A stretch of 35,337 bases of DNA, from positions 1 through 35,337 of the forward strand of contig LJCV01000315.1 of assembly GCA_001298575.1 (NCBI GenBank), in the 5' to 3' direction. Position 1 is the stretch's first letter. Each line of letters starts with the position of its first letter. This stretch comes from Actinobacteria bacterium OK074 (GTDB lineage: Bacteria; Actinomycetota; Actinomycetes; Streptomycetales; Streptomycetaceae). Of this stretch, positions 16,911-24,060 are shown in pieces. A program made the position numbers and the translations under genes. The notes under the pieces were generated by a model. That model had not been told where the DNA came from and did no database searches. It worked only from the letters and a program-made list of their open reading frames with translations.

Positions 16911-17627
16911 TCAGACGGCCGCGTTCTTCGCCTCCACCCGTGCGACCACCGCGTGCGGCCGACCCGGGTGGGGTGCGGTGAACGCGGCGTACAGGGCCTC
17001 GTGATCGCGGCCGTCGACGGTGGCCGTGGACCAGCCCGCCGCCTCGAACCGCGCGGCGATCCCGCCCGGCAGGGCGTACGTGGCGGAGGAGTTGTCGACC
17101 ACGACGGTGTGCAGCCGGTCGAGTCCGGCGGGAGCGGCGTACGCGATTGCCTCGTGGTTGCTGCCCTCGTCGAGTTCCGCGTCGCCGACCAGCACCCAGA
17201 CGCCCGGCTCGCGCAACCCCTGCGCGCGCAGCCCGAGAGCGGTGCCGACGGCGAGCGGCAGCCCGTGCCCGAGCGAACCGCTGCCGATCTCCGCGCCGGG
17301 CACGAGGGTCCGGTCCGGGTGGTGGCCGAGGGGCGAGTCGTACGTGCCGAAGCCCGGCAGCCACTCCACCGGCAGGAACCCCTTGGCGGCGAGTACGGCG
17401 TAGTACGCCATCGGCCCGTGCCCCTTGGACAGCAGGAACCGGTCGCGGCGCGGGTCGTCGGCGGTGTGCGGCGTGACGCGCAGGACGCGGTCGTACAGGA
17501 CCCACAGCACGTCGAGCGTGGACGTGGCCGCCGGGCCGTGCTTCTCGTCGCCCGTCATCAGGCCCATCAGCCGGTTCAGGTCCCCGAACGAGCGGGTGTG
17601 CGGCGTGTGTTGCGTGGTCGTCGTCAT
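16911..17627 (-). CDS. Transketolase, N-terminal subunit
   Basis: This 238-residue thiamin-diphosphate-binding half has FLLSKGHGPMAYYAVLAAKG, PGAEIGSGSLGHGLPLAVG and the ThDP motif VGDAELDEGSNHEAIAYA followed by VVVDNSS. Canonical enzymes have GDG where this one has GDA. ATG 17627 has no ribosome-binding site. A -10-like CACGCT ends seven bases upstream, so the mRNA may be leaderless. A SoxR/MerR-like dyad lies in the promoter spacer. It forms an operon with the C-terminal subunit gene. Confidence 0.88.
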   Translation of the reverse strand: MTTTTQHTPHTRSFGDLNRLMGLMTGDEKHGPAATSTLDVLWVLYDRVLRVTPHTADDPRRDRFLLSKGHGPMAYYAVLAAKGFLPVEWLPGFGTYDSPLGHHPDRTLVPGAEIGSGSLGHGLPLAVGTALGLRAQGLREPGVWVLVGDAELDEGSNHEAIAYAAPAGLDRLHTVVVDNSSATYALPGGIAARFEAAGWSTATVDGRDHEALYAAFTAPHPGRPHAVVARVEAKNAAV

Positions 17628-17634
17628 ACGGACG

Positions 17635-17665
17635 AGCGTGCAACCTGAACCAAGCTTGAGGTCAA
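17635..17665 (-). promoter_or_regulatory. Promoter with MerR/SoxR-like operator for the split transketolase
   Basis: On the minus strand, TTGACC (17665-17660) is followed after 19 bases by CACGCT (17640-17635), which ends seven bases before ATG 17627. An imperfect dyad ACCTCAAGCT-TGGTTCAGGT (17662-17643) overlaps the -35 box and fills the spacer, matching 7 of 10 positions. The overlong 19-bp spacer and the CCTCAAG/TTCAGG arms are hallmarks of promoters activated by SoxR and other MerR-family regulators. No MerR gene is in the window, so this is inference. Confidence 0.5.
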
Positions 17666-17821
17666 TGCGGCGCGCACACGACCTTCCCGACCCCCCTCGC
17701 GCCTCCTCCCGCCCCCTCCCGACGGTTTCCGCCCGAATCAATGGGGACGCGACCACCGCCAGGAGTGCGGTATTGTTTCCGTGCACGAACGACCGGGGGA
17801 AACCCCAGGTCAGACGGGCAT

Positions 17822-17895
<74 letters not shown>

Positions 17896-17916
17896 CTTGT
17901 GCGGAAGCAGGTCGGA

Positions 17917-17948
17917 GGCTGTATTGGGGCAACCCGGTACAGCCTTTT
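17917..17948 (+). terminator. Terminator of the tRNA-Pro transcript
   Basis: GGCTGTA (17917-17923) pairs with TACAGCC (17938-17944), the 14-base loop can partly pair internally (GGG/CCC), and TTTT follows. It lies 21 bases past the tRNA. Confidence 0.8.
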
Positions 17949-17977
17949 GGTCATTCCGGTGAGGTGTACGGGGGCGG

Positions 17978-18570
17978 CGCGTGTCCAGATCACCCGCGAC
18001 CGTGGTGACGCCCTGTGCGTCGAGGGTGGCGGCGGCGTTGTCCGTGCGGGCCAGGCCGGTGACCGTGTGCCCGCTCCGGGACAAATACCGGGCGGGGGCG
18101 CGCCGGCATGGCCGCGCGCGTTCGTCGTGTCCAGGGCCGCGATGTGCTCGCCGAGCATCGCCCGCGTGCCCTCGGTGTGCACGGGGCCCGGGGAGACGGT
18201 GTTGACCCGCACACCGGCCGGGCCGAACTCGGTGGCCCAGTAGCGGGTGAGGATCTCCGCCCCGGCCTTGGAGGCGCCGTACGCCGCACCGACCGGGGCG
18301 GGTTGGCGGGCCGCGCTGGAGCCGACGATCACGATCGAACCCCGGCCGCGCTCGGCCATGCCCGGTGCCGGCGCGCCGACCAGGAGGAACGGGGCGCGGG
18401 TGTTGATCGCGATGTGCCGGTCGGAGCTCGCCGCGTCGGTCGCGGCCGTCGGGGCGAACTCGTACAGGCCCGCGTTGCTCACCAGGATGTCCACGGGGCC
18501 GGCCCAGGAGGCCAGGCGCAGGGTGTCGGCGGCGTCGGAGCGGTCGGCGGCGACGAAAAAGGTGGGGGGT
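17978..18570 (-). pseudogene. Chimeric dehydrogenase remnant: SDR fragment fused to an epimerase-like fragment
   Basis: Read leftwards from about 18570, one frame gives FVAADRSDAADTLRLASWAG, VDILVSNAGLYEF, GRGSIVIVGSSAA, GAAYGASKAG and VRVNTVSPGPVHTEGTRAML. This is the middle of a classical SDR, with the Ser and YxxxK catalytic residues. The N-terminal Rossmann glycine motif is missing. After ALDTTNARGHAG (about 18105) the SDR C-terminus is missing too. A different frame then gives ARYLSRSGHTVTGLARTDNA and TLDAQGVTTVAGDLDT, the region just after the glycine motif of an NAD-dependent epimerase/dehydratase. Two genes with internal deletions are therefore spliced together, with no usable start. 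Confidence 0.75.
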
Positions 18571-18966
18571 GGGCGCATCCACGTCCGAGAAGCCAGGGAA
18601 GTCCGAGAAGTCGGGGAAGTCCGAGAAGGAGAAGCCGAGCGGCGAGGTGGCGGATCTGGCCCTGGACACCGACCTGGGCCGGGCGATCCGCATGGTTTCC
18701 TCGGCGTTCCGCCGCGTGGCCACCGAGTCCGTGGCCGACCTGCCCGGCGGTGCGCGCGCCCACCTCGTGCTGGTCGCCCTCGCCGGTGGCGAGCCGCCCT
18801 CGCGCTTGCCCTCGCGAAGGCGGTCAGCCTCGACCGCACCGTGATGACCTACCTGCTCGACGACCTCGAAGCGCCCGAGCCGGTCACCCGCAGGCCGCAC
18901 GGCGTGAAGTCGTCGCTCCCGGCGAAGCGGACTGCTGACGGGTCGCGCGCGACCAATGTTGACTGA
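18569..18966 (+). pseudogene. MarR-family regulator gene with frameshift
   Basis: From GTG 18569 a Lys/Ser/Glu-rich leader (SEKPGKSEKSGKSEKEKP) precedes LDTDLGRAIRMVSSAFRRVATE and HLVLVALAGGEP, the first helices of a MarR winged-helix protein. At about 18790-18800 the frame breaks. In the next frame LALAKAVSLDRTVMTYLLDDLE follows, the MarR recognition helix, then PVTRRPHG and a stop at 18966. The wing and C-terminal dimerisation helices are missing or unrecognisable. The gene is divergent from and overlaps the truncated SDR, so the original intergenic promoter has been lost. It probably no longer makes a working repressor. The stop codon lies six bases before the cluster promoter. Confidence 0.7.
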
Positions 18967-19000
18967 AGTTATTGACAGTCATGACAGCCGAACCTACTGT
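18961..19000 (+). promoter_or_regulatory. Strong promoter of the small peptide gene, with TTGACA/TGACAG elements
   Basis: TTGACA (18972-18977) and TACTGT (18995-19000) are separated by exactly 17 bases, an excellent housekeeping-sigma promoter. The -35 box lies in ATTGACAGTCATGACAG, which repeats the TGACA core. TGACTG a few bases upstream forms a short inverted repeat with CAGTCA. These cores recur at the dyads near 28475 and 32721. Transcription should start near 19006. Confidence 0.75.
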
Positions 19001-19044
19001 TTGAGTCATGGAGTTCCAGCAAGGGGCTCCGCCTCGAGAAAGGA

Positions 19045-19140
19045 ATGGTCATGGTTGCTGAGATCGCGAACGAGATCGTTGAGCTGATCAACGACGAGGA
19101 GAACGTCTTCGGTGCCGCCATGATGGCCGAGAGCATCTGA
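19045..19140 (+). CDS. Small acidic peptide, candidate precursor or scaffold peptide of the cluster
   Basis: This 31-codon frame opens with ATG 19045 or, better placed behind AAAGGA, ATG 19051 (29 residues). The peptide begins MVAEIANEIVELINDEEN and ends VFGAAMMAESI. The first half is an acidic amphipathic helix, as in many RiPP leader peptides. The C-terminal part is small, neutral and has two Met. About 86% of third positions are G/C, like real genes here. It lies between a near-ideal promoter and a very strong hairpin, 214 bp before the exporter genes. I do not recognise a family. It could be a RiPP precursor, a peptide carrier extended or modified by the cluster's amino-acid-activating enzymes, or a leader peptide. 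It has no Cys, and its only hydroxyl residue is one Ser, so lanthionine chemistry is unlikely. Confidence 0.65.
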   Translation: MVMVAEIANEIVELINDEENVFGAAMMAESI

Positions 19141-19152
19141 CGCTCTCTCCCT

Positions 19153-19197
19153 GGCCGTGCGGGCTGAGATGCGGTTTCGCAACCGGCCCGCACGGCC
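19153..19197 (+). terminator. Strong hairpin after the small peptide gene (attenuator/terminator)
   Basis: GGCCGTGCGGGC (19153-19164) pairs perfectly with GCCCGCACGGCC (19186-19197). The 21-base interior folds again as CGGTT-TCGC-AACCG (19172-19185). It begins 13 bases past the peptide stop. No T tract follows. Such a hairpin would give abundant peptide mRNA with limited read-through into the exporter operon, and may also stabilise the 3' end. Confidence 0.75.
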
Positions 19198-19354
19198 GAT
19201 CCGCTCTCGTACGTGCCTGATGCGCGAGAATCCGCCTGAAATCCAGAGCTTCATTGGTTTCATTATTTCATTCGCCGCGCGGGGCGCCGGATATGCGGGG
19301 ACTTTCGCGATGTTGTCACCGATCGCCCGACGGGAATTCCTCTAAGGGGCCTGC

Positions 19355-20317
19355 ATGAATGTCCTCGAAGCGCGGGGCGTGTCGCGCTCGTTCAGAACCC
19401 GCGCCGGTGAGGTGACCGCTCTGGGCGAGGTCGACCTGTCCCTGGAGGCGGGCGAACTCGTCGGCCTGCTCGGGCTCAACGGAGCGGGCAAGACCACCCT
19501 GCTCAAGATCGCGTCGACGCTGCTGCTGCCGTCCTCGGGCACCGTCCGCGTCTGCGGCCACGACGTGGTGACCCGGCCGCGCGAGGCACAGCGACGGCTG
19601 GCCCTCGTGCTGGGCGGCGACCGCGGTCTGTACGCCCGGCTGTCGGCCCGCGACAACCTGCGGTTCTTCGCCTCCCTCGCCGGGCTGCGCGGCGCGCCGC
19701 TCAAGCGCGCCGCCGACGAGGCCATCGGCTTCGTCGGCCTGGACGCCGCCGCCGGACGGCCCGTGGAGACGTACTCCAAGGGCATGCGCCAGCGCCTCCA
19801 CCTCGCGATCGGCATGGTGACCCGGCCGCAGCTGCTGCTGCTCGACGAGCCCACCGTCGGCCTGGACTGGACCGAGGCGGTCAAGATCCGCGCCGCCGTC
19901 GCCCGGATGCGCGACGAGGGCACCGCCGTCCTGCTGACCAGCCACTACCTCCAGGACATCGAACAGCTCGCCGACCGCGTGGTGGTGCTGCACCAGGGCC
20001 GGGTCCTGCACGACCTGCCGCTGCCCCACCTGCTGGCCCGGGCCCGCACCGCCGCCGTCGTCGAACTGACCGGAAACGGCGCGCTGCCCGACATCGACGC
20101 CTTCCCCGGCTGCGACGACGCCTGGATCGAACGCGCCGAGGAACACGCCGGCGGGTGGACGATCCGGATCAACCTCCGCTCCTGGACGCCCGACGCGCTG
20201 CGCGCCCTGATCGGGCTCTGGCCCGACCGGCAGATCGCCGCCGTCCACGTCACCCCGTCGGGGCTGCACGAGCTGTTCACCGAACTCGCCGCCGAGCGGA
20301 AGCAGCCGGTGCCATGA
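19355..20317 (+). CDS. ABC exporter, ATP-binding protein
   Basis: This 320-residue ABC ATPase has Walker A GLNGAGKTT at about 39-47, signature YSKGMRQRLHLA, Walker B LLLLDEPTVGLDW and the switch histidine in TSHYL. The C-terminal 80 residues form the small domain common in DrrA/CcmA-type drug exporters. It starts at ATG 19355 with AAGGGG upstream. With the two following permeases it makes a complete ABC-2-type exporter, likely for the cluster's product or self-protection. The permease start overlaps this stop (ATGA). Confidence 0.93.
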   Translation: MNVLEARGVSRSFRTRAGEVTALGEVDLSLEAGELVGLLGLNGAGKTTLLKIASTLLLPSSGTVRVCGHDVVTRPREAQRRLALVLGGDRGLYARLSARDNLRFFASLAGLRGAPLKRAADEAIGFVGLDAAAGRPVETYSKGMRQRLHLAIGMVTRPQLLLLDEPTVGLDWTEAVKIRAAVARMRDEGTAVLLTSHYLQDIEQLADRVVVLHQGRVLHDLPLPHLLARARTAAVVELTGNGALPDIDAFPGCDDAWIERAEEHAGGWTIRINLRSWTPDALRALIGLWPDRQIAAVHVTPSGLHELFTELAAERKQPVP

Positions 20318-21132
20318 GCGCCTCCTCGTCCATGGCACTGCCGACCGGACCGTTCCAGGAACGGGCGTGGCTGTCCTGGACGCGCGTCGCGCTGGCGGCC
20401 GTCCGGGTGCAGGTCCGCGGCAGCAGCCCGCTGGGCATGGCCATCGCCGCCGCGGTGCAGCCCGTCGCGTTCGCGCTGATCACCCTCACCGCGGACGCGG
20501 GCGGCTCGATCGACCCGGCGACCGCGCTGTTCGGCAGCGGACTGCTCGCCGTCTGGTCCGCCACGGTCTGGCAGGCCGGGATGGTCCTGCGCCGCGAACT
20601 GTGGGCCGGCACCCTGCCGGGCATCTGCTCCAGACCCGGCGGACTCGGCGCCACCCTCGTCGGCAAGGCGGTGGCCGCGGCCGGTACCTCGGTCCTGGTC
20701 ACCCTCGTCTCCCTCGGCGCGCTCGCCGCGCTCTACGGCAGCCCCGTGCACGTGGCCTCGCCCCTCGTCTTCGCGCTCGCCCTGCTGCTCGGCTTCGCCG
20801 CCGCGCTGCCCCTGGGCCTGCTCATCGCCTGTCTCTTCCTGCTCACCGGGGCCGCGATCCGGATCGCCGAAGTGATCATGTATCCCGTCTTCATCCTGGG
20901 CGGCCTGCTGGTCCCGCTCGGCCAACTGCCCGCGTTCCTGCGGCCGTTGTCGGCCGTGCTGAGCCTGCACTGGACCCAGGTGCTGCTGACCGGCGCGGCC
21001 ACCGGCCACACCGAGGGCCGCGCCTGGTGGGCCCTGATGCTGACCGGCGCCGTCTACACGGCCGCCGCCCGGGCCGCCTTCGGCCGCGTCGTGCACGCCG
21101 CACGCAAGGAGGGCAGCCTTGAGATCCTCTGA
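20314..21132 (+). CDS. ABC-2 type exporter permease 1
   Basis: This 272-residue membrane protein has about six hydrophobic helices, including AIAAAVQPVAFALITLTA, LVFALALLLGFAAALPLGLL and the conserved MYPVFILGGLLVPLGQLPAFL region of ABC-2 permeases. The ATG overlaps the stop of the ATPase gene. It is expected to pair with the next permease as a heterodimer powered by the upstream ATPase. Confidence 0.9.
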   Translation: MSASSSMALPTGPFQERAWLSWTRVALAAVRVQVRGSSPLGMAIAAAVQPVAFALITLTADAGGSIDPATALFGSGLLAVWSATVWQAGMVLRRELWAGTLPGICSRPGGLGATLVGKAVAAAGTSVLVTLVSLGALAALYGSPVHVASPLVFALALLLGFAAALPLGLLIACLFLLTGAAIRIAEVIMYPVFILGGLLVPLGQLPAFLRPLSAVLSLHWTQVLLTGAATGHTEGRAWWALMLTGAVYTAAARAAFGRVVHAARKEGSLEIL

Positions 21133-21991
21133 CAGGACGAACGACAGCCTGAGCGGCGGCTTGAACAGTAGTTCCAACGGCGGCTCGAAAACCGTCGCCA
21201 CTGCCCTCGCCGGAGTGCCGCGCCTGGCCGAACCCCTGGCCCGCACCGCCGTTCTGGGGCTGCGCGAGTACCTCGTCGAGTACCCGCCGCTCATCCTCGT
21301 GGCGACCGTCCTGCCGCGCGCCCTGCTCCAGACGGCCTTCCTCGTCCTGCTCGGCCACGCCGCCGGCGGCCAGACCTCGGCGGTGGCCGCGGCGATCGGG
21401 GCGAGCGCCTACGCCATGGTCAACGCCACCGCCCTCAAGGGGCCCGACGTGCTGATCAACGAGCGGGTGCAGGGCACGCTGCACCGCCTGCGGACGACCG
21501 ACCTGCCGGTGGCCGGTCTGGTCGCCGCCCGCTGGCTGGCCTACACGGCGGAGGGGCTGCTGTCGTCACTGCTGGCGATGCCCGTGGCCGTACTGCTCAC
21601 CTCCGACCCCGGCCTGATCCCGCGGCTGCTCGCCGCCTTCCCGCTCTACCTGCTGATGGCCCTCACCACCAGCTGCTTCGGCTTCGCGGTGGCCGTGGTC
21701 GCCGTCGGCCGGCGCGCCGACGTCTTCCTCACCAACCTCGGCGCCTACCTGATCCTCGCCTTCGCGGGCGTGCTCACCCCCCAGCCCGGCGGCCTGCCCG
21801 GACTCGTCGGCGCCGTCCTGCCGTTGACCCACGGCGTGGCCGCCCTGCGCGCCTGGACCGACGGCGGCAACCCGCTGCCGTACGCCGCCGCCGAGGCCCT
21901 CACCGGACTCGGCTGGGCCCTGCTCGCGCTCGCCGGCATCACCTGGCAGGCCCGCCGCGCCCGCAGGTCCGGGAGCGACTTCCTGATGTGA
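21119..21991 (+). CDS. ABC-2 type exporter permease 2
   Basis: This 290-residue second permease starts at TTG 21119, seven bases after AAGGAGG and overlapping permease 1 by 14 bp. The N-terminus is Ser/Asn/Gly-rich and soluble (SLSGGLNSSSNGGSK). About six helices follow, with the family motif FAGVLTPQPGGLPGLVGAVLPLTHG. The overlap and shared size with permease 1 suggest a heterodimeric channel. Confidence 0.9.
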   Translation: MRSSDRTNDSLSGGLNSSSNGGSKTVATALAGVPRLAEPLARTAVLGLREYLVEYPPLILVATVLPRALLQTAFLVLLGHAAGGQTSAVAAAIGASAYAMVNATALKGPDVLINERVQGTLHRLRTTDLPVAGLVAARWLAYTAEGLLSSLLAMPVAVLLTSDPGLIPRLLAAFPLYLLMALTTSCFGFAVAVVAVGRRADVFLTNLGAYLILAFAGVLTPQPGGLPGLVGAVLPLTHGVAALRAWTDGGNPLPYAAAEALTGLGWALLALAGITWQARRARRSGSDFLM

Positions 21992-22064
21992 CCCGGCGGC
22001 CGCCGCCGCGCCCGCGCCCGCGCACCGCTCCAAACCCTCCGAACCCCTCCGCACGGAGAAGCGC

Positions 22065-23165
22065 ATGACGGACACCACCCTCGCGCCCCCGGCCGCGCCC
22101 TCGCTGCCAGAGAGCACCCCGAGCACCCCGAGCACCCCGAGCACCCAGGGCTCCCCGCTCCTCGCCCCCGCCCTGCGCCCCGGCGACCGCGTCGCCGTGA
22201 TCAGCCCCTCCTGGGGCGGTGCCGGCCAGTTCCCCGACCGCTTCGAGCGGGGCCTGAGCGCGCTGTACGGCTACCTCGGCCTGACCGCCGTACCCGCCCG
22301 GCACGCCCGCGCCACCCTCGACTGGCGGTCGGCGAGCGCCGAACAGCGCGCCGAGGACCTCAACGCGGCCTTCCGCGACGACACCGTGGCCGCCGTGCTG
22401 TGCGCCGTCGGCGGCGACCACGCCGCCCAGCTCCTCCCGCTCCTGGACTGGCAGGCGATCCGCGAGCACCCCAAGGTGTTCTGCGGCTACTCCGACACCA
22501 CGGTCCTGCATCACGCCCTGTACGCGGTCTGCGGACTGACCACCTTCTACGGCCCGGCCGTGCTGCCCCAGTTCGGCGACTGGCCCGACCCCGAGGAGTA
22601 CACCCTCGACCACTTCCGCGCCGTCACCATGACCCCGCGGGCCGCCGGCGCGGTGCCCCGGGCGCCCCACGTCGTCGACGAACTCGTGGACTGGGCCACC
22701 TACCCGCCGCGCTCCCGCCACCGCCGCCCGGCCCCCCGCCGCACCGTGCTGCGCCCCGGCAGCGCCGAGGGCCCCCTGCTCGCGGGCTGCCTGCCCAGCG
22801 TCCGGCAGCTCCTGGGCACCCCGTGGCAGCCGCCGTACGCCGGGCACGTCCTGGTCCTGGAGACCCCCGAGGGCTACTCGCCCGCCGACGCCGACCGCGA
22901 CCTCACCCACCTGCGCAACAGCGGCTGCCTGGACGACCTGGCGGGCCTCGCCCTCGGCCGCGTGGCCCGCTGCGACGAGCAGACCCGGCGGCGGCTGCAC
23001 ACCGTGCTCCTCGACGCGGTCGCCGCCTACGACTACCCGGTCCTCGCCGACGTCGAATGCGGCCACACCGACCCCATGGCGACCCTGCCGATCGGCGTGC
23101 GCTGCGCCCTCGACGGCGACGAACTGCGGCTGCTCGAACCCGCCGTCACCGCGTCCCGGACCTGA
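22065..23165 (+). CDS. S66 peptidase, MccF/LD-carboxypeptidase-like
   Basis: This 366-residue serine peptidase starts at ATG 22065 behind GGAGA. The S66 catalytic triad is visible: nucleophile Ser143 in FCGYSDTT, Glu266 in VLETPEG, and His334 in CGHTDPMATLPIG. Spacing matches MccF (Ser-Glu-His about 123 and 68 apart). The GGDHAAQLLPLLDW motif also fits. Residues 17-27 are an STP repeat coded by a 9-bp DNA tandem repeat. Family knowledge: LdcA cleaves murein LD-peptide bonds. MccF cleaves the C-terminal amide of microcin C-type aminoacyl-nucleotide conjugates and gives immunity. In this operon I infer immunity or release of product from a peptide. There is no export signal, so it is probably cytoplasmic. 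Confidence 0.88.
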   Translation: MTDTTLAPPAAPSLPESTPSTPSTPSTQGSPLLAPALRPGDRVAVISPSWGGAGQFPDRFERGLSALYGYLGLTAVPARHARATLDWRSASAEQRAEDLNAAFRDDTVAAVLCAVGGDHAAQLLPLLDWQAIREHPKVFCGYSDTTVLHHALYAVCGLTTFYGPAVLPQFGDWPDPEEYTLDHFRAVTMTPRAAGAVPRAPHVVDELVDWATYPPRSRHRRPAPRRTVLRPGSAEGPLLAGCLPSVRQLLGTPWQPPYAGHVLVLETPEGYSPADADRDLTHLRNSGCLDDLAGLALGRVARCDEQTRRRLHTVLLDAVAAYDYPVLADVECGHTDPMATLPIGVRCALDGDELRLLEPAVTASRT

Positions 23166-23187
23166 ACCGGCCCTCCAAGAAAGGCAC

Positions 23188-24060
23188 ATGATGACCGACC
23201 TCACCGTGTCCCCCGCGTCCGCCCCCACGGACGTCGTCGACTACTTCCGCGCCAAGGCCGACGCCTACGACGACGTCGACGACCAGCCGTACTGGATGCT
23301 CTCCGACGAGCTGCTCTGGTACGTGCTGTCCACCGGCGTGCTGCCCCGGCTCCCCGAGGGCTTCCGCTTCCTGGACGCCGGCGGCGGCACCGGCCGCTGG
23401 AGCCACCGCTTCGCCACCGCCCGCCCCGACGCCACCGGCGTGCTCTACGACCTCACCCCGGCCATGTCGGACGTCGCCCGCGACAAGGCGCACCGGCACG
23501 GGTACGCCGACCGGCTGACCGTCCGCAACGGCGACCTGGCGGACGTGGCCGGCGCCCTCGCGGGGGAGCGGTTCGACCTGATCTTCAACTTCCACAACGT
23601 GCTCGGCTTCGTCCGCGACCCCGCCCAGGTCATCGCCGGCCTCGCCGAACTCCTCACCCCCGGCGGGGTGTTGGTGTCCTTCGTGCCCAGCCGCTGGCAC
23701 GCCGCGTTCTTCAACCTCGCCCTCGGCCAGGTCGAGGAGGCCGAGAGCTGCGTGGAGGGCAGCGGACGCTTCACCGACACCATGCCGGCGATGCACCTCT
23801 TCACCCCGGCGCAGCTGGCCACCCTCCACGAGGCGGCCGGACTGAAGCTCGACGTCGTCACCGGATTCCCCTGCCTGATCTACCCCGGCTACCAGGAGAC
23901 CCAGCTGCACGGCTCCACCGGCTGGCTGCGGAACCTGCTCAGCGACAAGGACGCCTTCGCCCGGATCTACGAACTGGAGCGCCGCGTCCTGACCGACCCG
24001 GCCGCCGCAGGCCGCGGCAACAACCTCTTCACCGTCGCGTCGCGCAGGACAACGGCATGA
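23188..24060 (+). CDS. SAM-dependent class I methyltransferase
   Basis: This 290-residue protein has SAM motif I FLDAGGGTGRWS at about 61-72, the acidic loop VLYDLTP, and motif FDLIFNFHNVLGF with LAELLTPGGVLVSFVPS. The N-terminal VVDYFRAKADAYDDVDDQPYW is the usual lid of small-molecule methyltransferases. It starts at ATG 23188 (or 23191, better spaced from AAAGG). The stop overlaps the carbamoyltransferase start. The substrate is unknown: O-, N- or C-methylation of the cluster product. Confidence 0.88.
   Translation: MMTDLTVSPASAPTDVVDYFRAKADAYDDVDDQPYWMLSDELLWYVLSTGVLPRLPEGFRFLDAGGGTGRWSHRFATARPDATGVLYDLTPAMSDVARDKAHRHGYADRLTVRNGDLADVAGALAGERFDLIFNFHNVLGFVRDPAQVIAGLAELLTPGGVLVSFVPSRWHAAFFNLALGQVEEAESCVEGSGRFTDTMPAMHLFTPAQLATLHEAAGLKLDVVTGFPCLIYPGYQETQLHGSTGWLRNLLSDKDAFARIYELERRVLTDPAAAGRGNNLFTVASRRTTA

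Noticed and set aside
19045..19140. Peptide as a mycofactocin MftA or PqqA-type precursor
   Set aside because: It lacks the C-terminal Val-Tyr of MftA and the Glu-x3-Tyr of PqqA, and no radical-SAM gene is present.
19220..19345. A 41-codon frame after the hairpin (MRENPPEIQSFIGFIISF...) as a second small peptide
   Set aside because: No ribosome-binding site and only about 65% G/C at third positions, far below real genes here. It more likely spans the exporter's promoter/leader region.
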